Positions 1-8,044 of a stretch of DNA of 64,000 nucleotides are shown piece after piece. The translations under genes were made by a program, and so were the position numbers. The stretch's first letter is position 1. Every line of letters begins with the position of its first letter. The stretch is from Futiania mangrovi (GTDB taxonomy: Bacteria; Pseudomonadota; Alphaproteobacteria; Futianiales; Futianiaceae). The notes under the pieces are model-generated. The model worked only from the letters and a program-made list of their open reading frames with translations, was not told where the DNA came from and made no database searches. Location: NCBI RefSeq assembly GCF_024158125.1, contig NZ_JAMZFT010000002.1:310001-374000 (forward strand), read 5' to 3'.

Positions 1-345
1 TTCTCCTTCGCCTACAGCGCGCGCCCCGGAACGCCCGCCGCGGCCCTGCCCGGCCAGGTGCCGGAGGCCGTGAAGGGGGAGCGGTTGCAGCGCCTCCAGG
101 CCCTGCTCGCGGAACAGCAGGACGCCTTCAACGCCGCCCAGGTCGGCCGCACCCTGCCCGTGCTGATCGAGAAGCCGGGGCGACATGCCGGGCAGATGAC
201 GGGCCGCAGCCCCTATCTCCAGCCCGTGCACCTGGACGCGCCGGCAGAGCTGGCCGGCCAGATCGTCGACGTCGAGATCACCGGCGTCACCGCCCGCAGC
301 CTTGCCGGACGGCGCGCGGCGCGCCCCTCCGGCCTTGCCGCCTGA
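1..345 (+). CDS. miaB: MiaB tRNA methylthiotransferase, C-terminal part
   Basis: This is the last 114 residues of the radical-SAM enzyme that adds a methylthio group at C2 of i6A37 in tRNA. The 5' end lies outside the window. The frame is open from base 1 and begins with the family sequence FSFAYSARPGTPAA, which closes the radical-SAM barrel. It is followed by the linker helix (ERLQRLQALL) and a TRAM RNA-binding domain (GRTLPVLIEKPG, then GQIVDVEITGVTARSLAG). The next gene, phoH, begins just after the stop, the usual miaB-phoH-ybeY order. The [4Fe-4S] cysteines are not visible because they lie upstream. Confidence 0.93.
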   Translation, partial: FSFAYSARPGTPAAALPGQVPEAVKGERLQRLQALLAEQQDAFNAAQVGRTLPVLIEKPGRHAGQMTGRSPYLQPVHLDAPAELAGQIVDVEITGVTARSLAGRRAARPSGLAA

Positions 346-352
346 GGCCCCC

Positions 353-1342
353 TTGGTCACCCCCGTCGACGAGCCCGGCGATACCACGCTTCTGGAGTTC
401 GAGGACAACCGGCTGCTCGCCGATGTGATGGGCGAGCATCACGCGAACCTCGTCCGCCTGGAAAAGGCATTCGGCGTGACCGTGTCCACCCGCGGCAACC
501 GCGTCGCGATCCAGGGCGCGGCATCGGACCGGGGGCAGGCGGCAGACGCGCTCAACGCGCTCTATGACCGGCGCGCAGGCGGGCAGCGCATCGACGCGGG
601 CGAGGTCGACGGCGCGATCCGCCTCGTGCAAGGCGGCGCCAGCGCGCACGGCGCGGGCCGGGGTCTCGACCTCATCGTCACGAAGAAGCGCCGCATCCTG
701 CCGCGCTCGGGCACGCAGGGCGCCTATATCGAGGCGCTGAAGACCAACGAACTCGTGTTCGGCATCGGGCCGGCGGGCACGGGCAAGACCTATCTGGCGG
801 TCGCGCTCGCGGTCTCCTTCTATCTCGAGCGCAAGGTCGACCGGATCATCCTGTCGCGCCCGGCCGTCGAGGCGGGGGAGCGGCTGGGCTTCCTGCCCGG
901 CGACATGCGCGAGAAGATCGACCCCTATCTGCGGCCGCTCTACGACGCGCTCTACGACATGCTGCCCGCCGAGGAGGTGGTGAAGCGCCTCGAAAGCGGC
1001 GAGATCGAGGTGGCTCCCCTCGCCTTCATGCGCGGGCGCACGCTCGCCAATGCCTTCGTCATCCTCGACGAGGCGCAGAACTGCACGCCCGTCCAGATGA
1101 AGATGTTCCTGACCCGCATGGGGGAGAACAGCCGCATGGCGATCACCGGCGATCCTAGCCAGGTGGACCTGCCGCTCGGCTCGAAATCGGGGCTGAAGGA
1201 TGCGCTGGCCACGCTGGGCGGCGTCGATGGCATCGGCATCGTCGAGTTCGGGGAGCGCGACGTGGTCCGTCACCCGCTGGTCACGCGCATCGTGCAGGCC
1301 TACACGGCGGCCGAGCGTGGCCTGCTCGACCGCAAGCCCTGA
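353..1342 (+). CDS. phoH: PhoH-family P-loop ATPase
   Basis: PhoH-like cytoplasmic ATPase, linked in the family to RNA metabolism and usually encoded beside ybeY. Counting from the TTG at 353, Walker A GPAGTGKT is at residues 139-146 and Walker B FVILDEAQN has its aspartate near 239. The conserved SRPAVEAGERLGFLPGD stretch lies between them. An N-terminal KH-like segment (ANLVRLEKAFGVTVSTRGN) precedes the ATPase domain. I chose TTG 353 because GAGG lies 5-6 bases upstream and it starts 7 bases after miaB. An earlier TTG at 302 would overlap miaB by 44 bases with no ribosome site. The length of 329 aa is normal for the family. Confidence 0.9.
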   Translation: MVTPVDEPGDTTLLEFEDNRLLADVMGEHHANLVRLEKAFGVTVSTRGNRVAIQGAASDRGQAADALNALYDRRAGGQRIDAGEVDGAIRLVQGGASAHGAGRGLDLIVTKKRRILPRSGTQGAYIEALKTNELVFGIGPAGTGKTYLAVALAVSFYLERKVDRIILSRPAVEAGERLGFLPGDMREKIDPYLRPLYDALYDMLPAEEVVKRLESGEIEVAPLAFMRGRTLANAFVILDEAQNCTPVQMKMFLTRMGENSRMAITGDPSQVDLPLGSKSGLKDALATLGGVDGIGIVEFGERDVVRHPLVTRIVQAYTAAERGLLDRKP

Positions 1343-1362
1343 AGCACGCAGGAAAAGGCACA

Positions 1363-1944
1363 GTGCCCGTCGATATCGCGATCGAGGATCCCGCCTGGAC
1401 CGGGCACGACGCCTGTGCCGACGCCGAATCGCTGGTGCGGTCCGCGGTGGGCGCCGTGCTCGACCGCCTGCTCGGCGCGGGCGCGCAGGACGTGGAGGTG
1501 TCGGTGCTGCTCACCTCCGACGCGGAGATCGCAGGCCTCAATTCCGAATGGCGCGGCAAGGACGGGCCGACGAACGTGCTCTCCTTCCCGACGCTCGCTG
1601 CCCCGGCGGCGCGCGCACTGTCATCGGGCGGCACGCTTGACGCGGGCGCCCTGCCGCACGATCTGAAGGCAGAGACGGGCTTTCCGCTCGGCGACGTGAT
1701 TCTGGCGCGCGAGACCATCGCGCGGGAGGCAGCGGCGCAGGGCAAGACGCTGCCGCACCACTTCGTCCATCTGTGCGTTCATGGAACCCTTCATCTTCTG
1801 GGGTATGATCACATCACGGACGACGAGGCGCGGGAGATGGAAGGCCTCGAAATAGACATCCTCGCCGGCCTGGGGCTTCCCGACCCCTATGGCGGCGACA
1901 CGGAACCGGAGGATACGTCCGCGCACGCGCGGACACGGACATGA
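1363..1944 (+). CDS. ybeY: YbeY endoribonuclease
   Basis: Single-strand-specific metal-dependent endoribonuclease that acts in 16S rRNA 3'-end maturation and 70S quality control. The zinc motif H-x3-H-x5-H is intact at His140, His144 and His150 (HGTLHLLGYDH). The upstream block NVLSFPT is also typical. The start is GTG, preceded by AGGAAAAGG at good spacing. The protein is 193 aa, longer than the E. coli enzyme, mainly through an acidic C-terminal tail and a small insertion after SFPTLA. The stop overlaps the next start (ATGA), so ybeY and corC are probably translationally coupled. Confidence 0.95.
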   Translation: MPVDIAIEDPAWTGHDACADAESLVRSAVGAVLDRLLGAGAQDVEVSVLLTSDAEIAGLNSEWRGKDGPTNVLSFPTLAAPAARALSSGGTLDAGALPHDLKAETGFPLGDVILARETIAREAAAQGKTLPHHFVHLCVHGTLHLLGYDHITDDEAREMEGLEIDILAGLGLPDPYGGDTEPEDTSAHARTRT

Positions 1945-2957
1945 CGGACTCGAACTCGGATCGAAGTCCCCGCGAGGGGGATCGCTGGACATCGTCGGAC
2001 ACGGAGCGTAGCGGCCGGACCAACGGCCACGGACGCAGCGGAATGGCAGGCTTCTTCGGCCGCCTCATCGGCCGCGGCGGCGAGGCAGGCTTGCGCGAAA
2101 GCCTCGAGGACGCCCTGGGCGAAGCCGGCGACCATTCTCTGAAGCCCGAGGAGCGGACCATGCTCCTCAACGTGCTGGCGCTGCGCAGCATGCGGGTCGA
2201 CGACGTCATGGTACCGCGCGCCGACATCGTCGCGGTCGAGGAGGACGCGAACCTCGACGAGGTGCTCGCACTCTTCGAGGAAGAGGCGCACTCGCGCATG
2301 CCGATCTACCGGCGCACGCTCGACCACCCGGTGGGTATCGTCCACATCAAGGACCTGATCCCCTATGTGCGGGGCGGCGGTACATCGTCCGGCAAGCCCT
2401 TCGCACTCAACCGGCTGCGCCGCGAAGTTCTGTTCGTGCCGCCCTCCATGCCCGTCGTGGACCTTCTTCTGAAGATGCAGACCACGCGCATCCACCTTGC
2501 CATCGTGGTGGACGAGTACGGCGGAACCGACGGCCTCGTCACCATCGAGGACCTGGTCGAGCAGATCGTCGGCGAGATCGAGGACGAGCATGACGAGGAC
2601 GAGGACCCGATGGTGATCTCCCGTCCCGACGGCACGTTCGAGGCCGACGCGCGCACGCCGATCGAGGAGTTCGAGCCACTGGTGGGCATCGACCTCGTGC
2701 CGCACGAGAAGGAGGAGGACGTCGACACGCTGGGCGGCCTCGTCTTCTCGCTGGCAGGCCGGGTGCCGCAGCGCGGCGAGGTCATCAGCCACGAAGGCGG
2801 CCTGGAGTTCGAGGTCGTCGACGCCGATCCGCGCCGCATCAAGCGCCTGGTCATCTGCCGCACGCCTGCCGAGGGGGCATCCGGCGGATCTGTCGCTCCC
2901 GCCGATCCGGAGGCCCGGCCGGGTGCGGAGAGCGACGGCCCGCCCGTGCGCACCTGA
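1941..2957 (+). CDS. corC: CorC/HlyC-type CBS-pair protein
   Basis: Hemolysin-C/CorC family protein. It lacks a membrane domain, unlike the longer CNNM-type relatives, and has been associated with magnesium/cobalt efflux in enterobacteria. Tandem CBS domains occupy about residues 75-200 (MRVDDVMVPRADI; later VVDEYGGTDGLVTIEDLVEQIVG, shortened here). The CorC_HlyC C-terminal domain follows (TLGGLVFSLAGRVPQRGE). The N-terminal 40 residues are polar and low-complexity, and the tail after about residue 310 is Gly/Pro/Ala-rich. The physiological substrate is not shown by sequence. Its position between ybeY and lnt is the common proteobacterial arrangement. Confidence 0.92.
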   Translation: MTDSNSDRSPREGDRWTSSDTERSGRTNGHGRSGMAGFFGRLIGRGGEAGLRESLEDALGEAGDHSLKPEERTMLLNVLALRSMRVDDVMVPRADIVAVEEDANLDEVLALFEEEAHSRMPIYRRTLDHPVGIVHIKDLIPYVRGGGTSSGKPFALNRLRREVLFVPPSMPVVDLLLKMQTTRIHLAIVVDEYGGTDGLVTIEDLVEQIVGEIEDEHDEDEDPMVISRPDGTFEADARTPIEEFEPLVGIDLVPHEKEEDVDTLGGLVFSLAGRVPQRGEVISHEGGLEFEVVDADPRRIKRLVICRTPAEGASGGSVAPADPEARPGAESDGPPVRT

Positions 2958-2990
2958 CGTGCACACGCCATACGCACGCCGTTGCCTCGC

Positions 2991-4628
2991 ATGTCTCTGA
3001 CCGCGACCCGATCCGCGCCTCTGGTGCCGCCTGTCCGCATCCTCGCCGGACAGGGGCGCTTCGTACGTGCGCTTGTCCCGCTCCTTGCGGGCGCGCTGCT
3101 GGCGCTGGCGCTGGCGCCCGCGTTCGCCTGGCCGCTGATCTTCCTCTGCTGGCCCCTGCTCGCGCTCTCGATCGAGGCCTCCGCTGCAGGGCCGCGGCCT
3201 GTACGCGCGGCGGCCCTGGCGGGATGGCTGTTCGGCTTCGGCTATTTCGTTGCGGGCCTCTTCTGGATCGGCGAGGCATTCCTCGTGGATGCGGAACGCT
3301 TCGCCATCCTGCTGCCGGTCGCCGTCGCGGGCCTGCCCGCGGGGCTCGCGCTGTTCTGGGGCGCCGCGGCGGGGCTTGCAGCCTGGGCGGGCCGGACGCC
3401 GGCGATGCGCCTTGCCGCCCTCTGGGGCGCGCTGGTTCTCGCCGAGGCGCTGCGCATGCGCATCCTCACCGGCTTTCCCTGGAACCTGCCCGCCCATGTG
3501 TGGGCGGGCTCGGACCCGATGATGCAGACGGCGGCCCTTCTGGGCCTCGACGGGCTGACCGCGTGGACGCTGGGGCTGGCACTGCTGCCGGCACTCCTGC
3601 TTGTGGCTGAGGCGTCGCCCGCGCGCCGGGCGGCCGCGCTCCTGCTGCCCGCGCTGTTGCTGGGAGCCCAGGCAGGCTTCGGATACTGGCGGCTGCCGGC
3701 AGGCGGCGCGGGCGCAGCCGATCCGGACGCACCGGTCGTCCGCATCGTCCAGCCCAACATCCCGCAGAAGATGAAATGGGCGCCGGAGCAGCGTCGGCAG
3801 ATCTTCGCGCAGTACCTGGACGCCACGCGCGGCGCCGGCGCACCCGGGTTCGAGGGCGTGGATATGGTCGTCTGGCCGGAAAGCGCGCTGCCCTTCCTGC
3901 TCGACCGGACGCCCGAGGCGCTGGAGGCCATTGCTGCCACCCTCGGCGGCGCCTGGCTCGTCACCGGACAGCAGCGGATGGAAGAGGGCGCGGACGACGT
4001 GCGCACCTTCTTCAACAGCGTCATGTCGATCGCACCCGATGGCCGGATTGCCGCCGTGTACGACAAGGCACACCTGGTGCCGTTCGGGGAGTACCTGCCG
4101 CTGCAACCGCTGATGGAAGCCATCGGCATCACCCAGCTGACCGGCATCCGGGGCGGCTTCACGCCCGGCGGCGACCGGCAGGGCCTCCTGCGCGCCGGCT
4201 CCTCGCAAACGCTGGTGGCGCCACTCGTCTGCTACGAGATCCTGTTCGGCGGCCGGATCGCCAGCGGACAGGACCGGCCTCGCGCCATCGTGAACGTGAC
4301 CAACGACGCCTGGTTCGGAACAACGACCGGACCGTACCAGCATCTGGCGGCCGCCCGCCTGCGCGCGGTGATCGAAGGCCTGCCGGTGGTCCGCGCGGCC
4401 AATACCGGCGTCTCCGCCCTGATCGACTCCCATGGCCGGCTGCGCGCGGCAATCCCGCTCGCCACGGCCGGGGCGCGCGACGTGGCGCTACCTCCGGCGC
4501 TCCCCCGGCCAGCGGGGCCTGCCGTGGCGGTACCGGCCGCACTGGCGGCGGCGCTGGTGGTCATCGGGCTCGCGGTCCTGCGCGGCCACCAGCGACGGAC
4601 GAGCAGACGTATGCAAAAACACGCTTGA
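2991..4628 (+). CDS. lnt: Apolipoprotein N-acyltransferase
   Basis: Inner-membrane enzyme that adds the third acyl chain to the N-terminal cysteine of lipoproteins. The first half is several hydrophobic helices (from about residue 18 to 220). The second half is a carbon-nitrogen hydrolase domain. The catalytic triad is visible: Glu297 in VVWPESALPF, Lys359 in YDKAHLVPFGEYLPL and Cys414 in PLVCYEILF. A final membrane helix lies near the C-terminus. ATG 2991 is preferred; TTG 2982 is a possible alternative three codons upstream. The end of the gene overlaps a palindrome described at 4610-4641. Confidence 0.94.
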   Translation: MSLTATRSAPLVPPVRILAGQGRFVRALVPLLAGALLALALAPAFAWPLIFLCWPLLALSIEASAAGPRPVRAAALAGWLFGFGYFVAGLFWIGEAFLVDAERFAILLPVAVAGLPAGLALFWGAAAGLAAWAGRTPAMRLAALWGALVLAEALRMRILTGFPWNLPAHVWAGSDPMMQTAALLGLDGLTAWTLGLALLPALLLVAEASPARRAAALLLPALLLGAQAGFGYWRLPAGGAGAADPDAPVVRIVQPNIPQKMKWAPEQRRQIFAQYLDATRGAGAPGFEGVDMVVWPESALPFLLDRTPEALEAIAATLGGAWLVTGQQRMEEGADDVRTFFNSVMSIAPDGRIAAVYDKAHLVPFGEYLPLQPLMEAIGITQLTGIRGGFTPGGDRQGLLRAGSSQTLVAPLVCYEILFGGRIASGQDRPRAIVNVTNDAWFGTTTGPYQHLAAARLRAVIEGLPVVRAANTGVSALIDSHGRLRAAIPLATAGARDVALPPALPRPAGPAVAVPAALAAALVVIGLAVLRGHQRRTSRRMQKHA

Positions 4629-4641
4629 CGTGTGTTGCATA
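4610..4641. promoter_or_regulatory. Palindromic operator candidate overlapping a promoter
   Basis: An imperfect inverted repeat has TATGCAA at its left edge and TTGCATA at its right edge, with AACAC and GTGTG flanking a short centre. It spans the lnt stop codon and covers the -35 box of the promoter at 4625-4653. The position just upstream of an HTH regulator gene suggests an autoregulatory operator. That role is inferred, not shown. Confidence 0.5.
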
Positions 4642-4653
4642 TTTCCATACATA
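4625..4653 (+). promoter_or_regulatory. Sigma70-like promoter for the HTH regulator gene
   Basis: TTGACG at 4625-4630 matches the -35 consensus in five of six bases. After exactly 17 bases comes TACATA at 4648-4653, a weak -10 box. The -35 overlaps the palindrome at 4610-4641. Transcription would give a leader of about 160 bases before the HTH gene. Confidence 0.5.
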
Positions 4654-4820
4654 TGTGTGCGAGTTCGGTACGGTCTTGGGGAAGTGTGTCCGTCACGGCC
4701 GGCTCTAGCCCGACTTTCGGCCAGGACATGCTTTCTGCATCAAGAGACCGGGGACGGGCGCCGTATGCACGCAGGCGGTGTGCGGACAGCATCGCCTGAC
4801 TGTCAGAGGGTCCCGTTGCC

Positions 4821-5222
4821 ATGCTGGACAAGTCCCCCCACCCCATCGACATCTACGTGGGCATGCGCCTGCGGATGCGCCGCACGCTCAGGCGCATCAG
4901 CCAGGAGCGGCTGGGCGAGGAGCTGGGCGTGACCTTCCAGCAGGTCCAGAAATACGAGAAGGGGACCAACCGCGTCAGCGCGAGCCGTCTTTACGAGATC
5001 GCGCAGATCCTGGAGGTTCCGGTCAGCTATTTCTTCGACGGCGCGGACGAGGGCTTCTCGATCGCCGCCGGTTTCGCCGAGGACGAGACCAGCGACGAGC
5101 TGATCGACTTCCTGCGGTCCGGCGATGGCATGCGGCTCGCCCGTTCCTTCCAGCGGATCGAGAATCCGGCCCTCAAGCGGTCCGTCGTCGAGCACGTGGA
5201 AGCGCTGGCTACCCCTGCCTGA
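4821..5222 (+). CDS. XRE-family (PraR-like) transcriptional regulator
   Basis: A 133-aa cytoplasmic DNA-binding protein. The Cro/C1-type helix-turn-helix is at about residues 14-70 (RRISQERLGEELGVTFQQVQ, then YEKGTNRVSASRLYEIAQIL). It is followed by EVPVSYFFDG and an acidic C-terminal region. The same architecture is seen in rhizobial PraR-type regulators, which I recall lying near lnt and metK; that comparison is from memory. The gene is monocistronic by appearance, with its own promoter and a palindrome over the -35. The regulon is unknown. The start has only a weak ribosome site (GAGGG, 11 bases upstream). Confidence 0.85.
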   Translation: MLDKSPHPIDIYVGMRLRMRRTLRRISQERLGEELGVTFQQVQKYEKGTNRVSASRLYEIAQILEVPVSYFFDGADEGFSIAAGFAEDETSDELIDFLRSGDGMRLARSFQRIENPALKRSVVEHVEALATPA

Positions 5223-5268
5223 CCTTGTCCCCGAGCGCACCTGCACGCCGCCAGGCTTGCGGTCGCGC

Positions 5269-5297
5269 TTGACGCTGCGTTCCTGAATCTGCAAAAC
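5269..5297 (+). promoter_or_regulatory. Weak promoter candidate upstream of metK
   Basis: TTGACG at 5269-5274 is followed after 17 bases by CAAAAC at 5292-5297. The -35 is good and the -10 is poor. It is listed because metK is separated from the previous gene by 184 bases and needs a start site in this gap. Confidence 0.3.
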
Positions 5298-5353
5298 GGC
5301 GCGTCATTCGGCGCGGCCCGCTTTCAGGCGGACGCACCCGACATTTCCGTTTG

Positions 5354-5400
5354 CCCCCCGGACCGGCCGGGGTGGCCCCGCCCGCGACAGGCAAGGGGAT
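5354..5400 (+). promoter_or_regulatory. Structured metK leader with competing pairings around the ribosome site
   Basis: CCCCGG (5356-5361) can pair with CCGGGG (5367-5372). The GGGG of that second arm can instead pair with CCCC at 5376-5379. The same CCCC could pair with the GGGG of the Shine-Dalgarno sequence AAGGGG (5393-5398), 8 bases before the metK start. These pairings exclude one another, which is the logic of a translational switch. It does not match the SAM/SAH riboswitch consensus as I recall it, so no class is assigned. Confidence 0.35.
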
Positions 5401-5406
5401 CCGTTC

Positions 5407-6588
5407 ATGGCGCGCAAATCCTACCTCTTCACCAGCGAATCCGTGTCCGAGGGGCATCCGGACAAGGTCTGCGACCGCATTTCCGACGCGGTTGTCGACC
5501 TCTACCTGGCAGCCGACCCCTATGCGCGTGTCGCCTGCGAAACCCTGACGACGACGAACCGGATCGTGCTGGCCGGCGAGGTGCGCGGGCCTGAAACCAT
5601 CACCAAGGACCAGATCGCCCATGTCGCCCGCATGGCCGTGCGCGACATCGGCTACGAACAGGCGGGTTTCCACTGGCAGAACGCGGACATCCACGTCTAC
5701 CTCCATGCCCAGTCCCAGGACATCGCTGTCGGCGTCGACGCCACGGGCAACAAGGACGAGGGCGCGGGCGACCAGGGCATCATGTTCGGCTACGCCTGCG
5801 ACGAGACGCCGGCCTACATGCCGGCACCGATCTATTATTCGCACCTGATCCTGCGCCGCATGGCGGAAGCCCGCCACCGCGCCCGCGCGAACGGGGAGGA
5901 GTTCCCCTTCGGTCCCGATTCCAAGAGCCAGGTCACCCTGCGATACGAGGACGGCCGCCCGGTTGGGGCGACCTCCATCGTCGTCTCGACCCAGCACCTT
6001 GAGAAGTACGACCAGCAGGCGGTGCGCGAGTTCGTGCGCCCCTACGTCAGCGGCGTGCTGCCCGACGGCTGGATGTGCCCGGAGCCGGAATTCTACGTGA
6101 ACCCCACCGGCCGCTTCGTGATCGGCGGGCCGGACGGCGACGCGGGTCTCACGGGCCGCAAGATCATCGTCGACACCTATGGCGGCGCTGCCCCGCACGG
6201 CGGCGGCGCGTTCTCCGGCAAGGACCCGACCAAGGTCGACCGCTCGGCCGCCTATGCCTGCCGCTACCTCGCCAAGAACGTTGTGGCCGCGGGCCTCGCC
6301 TCGAAGTGCACGATCCAGGTCTCCTACGCGATCGGCGTGTCGAAACCCCTGTCGGTCTACGTCGACTTCTCCGGCACGGGCCGGGTCGACGAGGCGAAGC
6401 TGGAAACGGTCCTGCGCGACCTGATGGACCTCTCGCCGCGCGGCATCCGCGAGCATCTGGGCCTGTCGCGCCCGATCTATGCGCGCACCGCTGCCTATGG
6501 CCACTTCGGCCGCAACCCGGAAGACGACGGCGGCTTCTCGTGGGAGAAGCTGGACCTCGTCGACCAGCTGAAGTCCGCCTTCGCCTGA
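5407..6588 (+). CDS. metK: S-adenosylmethionine synthetase
   Basis: Makes S-adenosylmethionine from methionine and ATP in the cytoplasm. The N-terminal signature [20 protein letters not shown] is present. The ATP-binding hexapeptide GAGDQG and the P-loop-like [19 protein letters not shown] follow. The length, 393 aa, fits the family (384 in E. coli). The start ATG has AAGGGG 8 bases upstream. The gene is followed by a GC-rich hairpin without a T-run and then trmB. SAM made here feeds the neighbouring methyltransferase gene, but that link is only positional. Confidence 0.97.
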   Translation: MARKSYLFTSESVSEGHPDKVCDRISDAVVDLYLAADPYARVACETLTTTNRIVLAGEVRGPETITKDQIAHVARMAVRDIGYEQAGFHWQNADIHVYLHAQSQDIAVGVDATGNKDEGAGDQGIMFGYACDETPAYMPAPIYYSHLILRRMAEARHRARANGEEFPFGPDSKSQVTLRYEDGRPVGATSIVVSTQHLEKYDQQAVREFVRPYVSGVLPDGWMCPEPEFYVNPTGRFVIGGPDGDAGLTGRKIIVDTYGGAAPHGGGAFSGKDPTKVDRSAAYACRYLAKNVVAAGLASKCTIQVSYAIGVSKPLSVYVDFSGTGRVDEAKLETVLRDLMDLSPRGIREHLGLSRPIYARTAAYGHFGRNPEDDGGFSWEKLDLVDQLKSAFA

Positions 6589-6596
6589 TCTGCGCC

Positions 6597-6631
6597 GGGG
6601 GCTGCGGCGCACGCAGCCGCGCCCCCGTCCG
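6597..6631 (+). repeat. GC-rich hairpin between metK and trmB
   Basis: GGGGGCTGCG faces CGCAGCC and CCCCCG across a short loop, giving a strong stem. No T-run follows, so it is not a classical terminator. It could stabilise the metK 3' end or lower read-through into trmB. Confidence 0.35.
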
Positions 6632-6643
6632 CTCCCGACCGGG

Positions 6644-7369
6644 ATGCTCAGCACCATGACCGAGACACCGGACCGGCGCCGGCGCAAGCTGCACGGCCGG
6701 CGCGTCGGCAAGCCGTTGAAACCGCGCCAGGCGGCGCTGATCGAGACCCTCCTCCCGCGCATCCGCGTGCCCGTCGCCCGCGACGCCGGGGGCCGTGTCC
6801 TGCCGCTCGATCCGGCTGGGCTGTTCGGCCGCCCCATGACCGGCCTGCGGCTCGAGATCGGCTTCGGCGGCGGAGAGCACCTCGCGGCCCGCGCGGCGGA
6901 GTGTCCGGACACGGGCTTCATCGGCTGCGAACCCTTCCTCAACGGCGCCGCCAAGATGCTGGCGCAGATCGAGGCGGGCGGCCTTGCCAATGTCCGGGTG
7001 TGGGACGGGGACGCGCGCGACGTGCTCGACGCGCTGCCCGACGGCGCGATCGATCAGGTGGACCTGCTCTATCCCGATCCCTGGCCGAAGCTGCGTCACC
7101 ACAAGCGCCGCTTCGTGCAGGCCGATACGCGCGATGCGCTCGCCCGCACCATGAAGCCCGGCGCACTGCTCTGCGTGGCGACCGACATCCCGGATTACGC
7201 CCGCTGGACGCTGCAGCAACTCGTTCCCGACAGGCGCTTCCGCTGGCTGGCGCGCACTGCCGCCGACTGGCGCACGCCCTTCCCCGGCTGGCCCGGCACG
7301 CGGTACGAGGCGAAGGCGCTCAAGGCCGGCCGCGTGCCCGTCTACCTCACCTTCCGCCGCGAGGCTTGA
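6644..7369 (+). CDS. trmB: tRNA (guanine-N7-)-methyltransferase
   Basis: SAM-dependent enzyme that makes m7G46 in tRNA. The SAM-binding loop is LEIGFGGGEHLAARA, and the TrmB signature LLYPDPWPKLRHHKRR with its lysine/arginine cluster is complete. The C-terminal GTRYEAKALKAGR block also fits. The start may be ATG 6644 or ATG 6656; the second gives MTETPDRRRR and is about as plausible. The final codon and stop overlap the -35 box of the rimP promoter. Confidence 0.94.
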   Translation: MLSTMTETPDRRRRKLHGRRVGKPLKPRQAALIETLLPRIRVPVARDAGGRVLPLDPAGLFGRPMTGLRLEIGFGGGEHLAARAAECPDTGFIGCEPFLNGAAKMLAQIEAGGLANVRVWDGDARDVLDALPDGAIDQVDLLYPDPWPKLRHHKRRFVQADTRDALARTMKPGALLCVATDIPDYARWTLQQLVPDRRFRWLARTAADWRTPFPGWPGTRYEAKALKAGRVPVYLTFRREA

Positions 7370-7394
7370 AAAGCAGGGCGCGCGGGTTTATATC
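7366..7394 (+). promoter_or_regulatory. Promoter of the rimP-nusA-infB operon
   Basis: TTGAAA at 7366-7371, overlapping the trmB stop codon, is separated by exactly 17 bases from TATATC at 7389-7394. Both boxes are good for a GC-rich genome. The predicted start is near 7401, just before an attenuator-like hairpin. Confidence 0.65.
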
Positions 7395-7421
7395 TCCGAT
7401 CCAAATTCGGCTTCCTGTGGA

Positions 7422-7450
7422 AGCGGGCCCCTCGGGGCCCGCTTTCTTCT
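7422..7450 (+). terminator. rimP-leader attenuator-like hairpin
   Basis: AGCGGGCCCC and GGGGCCCGCT form a perfect 10-bp stem around a two-base TC centre, followed by TTCTTCTT. It lies about 45 bases upstream of rimP and downstream of the promoter, so it should sit in the 5' leader. Hairpins of this kind are known before rimP in proteobacteria (the rimP-leader class). Control of the nusA/infB operon by premature termination is a reasonable inference. Confidence 0.6.
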
Positions 7451-7494
7451 TGGGGGCCGGTCCGCCAAGTCCGACGAACCGTGGACGGGAGCGC

Positions 7495-8037
7495 ATGGAG
7501 CGCAGGATCGCCGCATCGCCGATCGAACAGCAGATTGCCGAGCTTGCCGCGCCGGTCGCGGAAACGCTGGGGCTGGAGATCGTGCGCGTGCGCATGACCG
7601 GCGGCGACCGCGCCGTTCTTCAGATCATGACGGAGCGGGCAGACGGCACGGTGAACATCGACGATTGCGCCGCGCTCTCACGCGAGCTTTCGGCGATCCT
7701 CGACGTGGAGGACCCGATCCAGGGCCGCTATGCCCTGGAGGTGTCCTCGCCCGGCATCGACCGCCCGCTCACGCGGGACAAGGATTTCGCGGCCTATGCC
7801 GGACACGTGGCGAAGGTCGAGACGGCGTCCCCCATCGACGGGCGCCGGCGCTGGCGCGGCACGATCCTGGGGCTCGAGGATGGGCCCGAGGGAACGGTGC
7901 TGCGCATGGAACTGGACGGCGGAGAAATCGCCGCGCTGCCGCTCGACCTCGTGTCGGGCGCCAAGCTCGTGCTGACCGACGCCCTGATCGAGGCGACGAA
8001 AACCCGCGCGGCGGCGGCCGGCGGCGAGAAGGAGTAG
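7495..8037 (+). CDS. rimP: Ribosome maturation factor RimP
   Basis: Small cytoplasmic factor for 30S subunit assembly. The 180-aa protein shows the N-terminal alpha/beta domain with LEIVRVRMTGGDRAVLQIMTE (here shortened) and the hallmark YALEVSSPGIDRPL. A C-terminal Sm-like beta domain follows. The start is the ATG of MERRIAAS, after GGGAGC. It is first in the operon with nusA, which begins 7 bases after the stop. Confidence 0.95.
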   Translation: MERRIAASPIEQQIAELAAPVAETLGLEIVRVRMTGGDRAVLQIMTERADGTVNIDDCAALSRELSAILDVEDPIQGRYALEVSSPGIDRPLTRDKDFAAYAGHVAKVETASPIDGRRRWRGTILGLEDGPEGTVLRMELDGGEIAALPLDLVSGAKLVLTDALIEATKTRAAAAGGEKE

Positions 8038-8044
8038 AGGCGAC

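Noticed and set aside
1887-4433. Long minus-strand reading frame of about 850 codons
   Set aside because: It lies opposite corC and lnt, which have full catalytic motifs. Its translation is Arg/Gly/Ala-rich without domains, as expected for the antisense of GC-rich genes.
5223-5406. SAM/SAH or other known SAM riboswitch before metK
   Set aside because: The conserved cores I can recall are not present. Only a generic competing-stem structure could be described.
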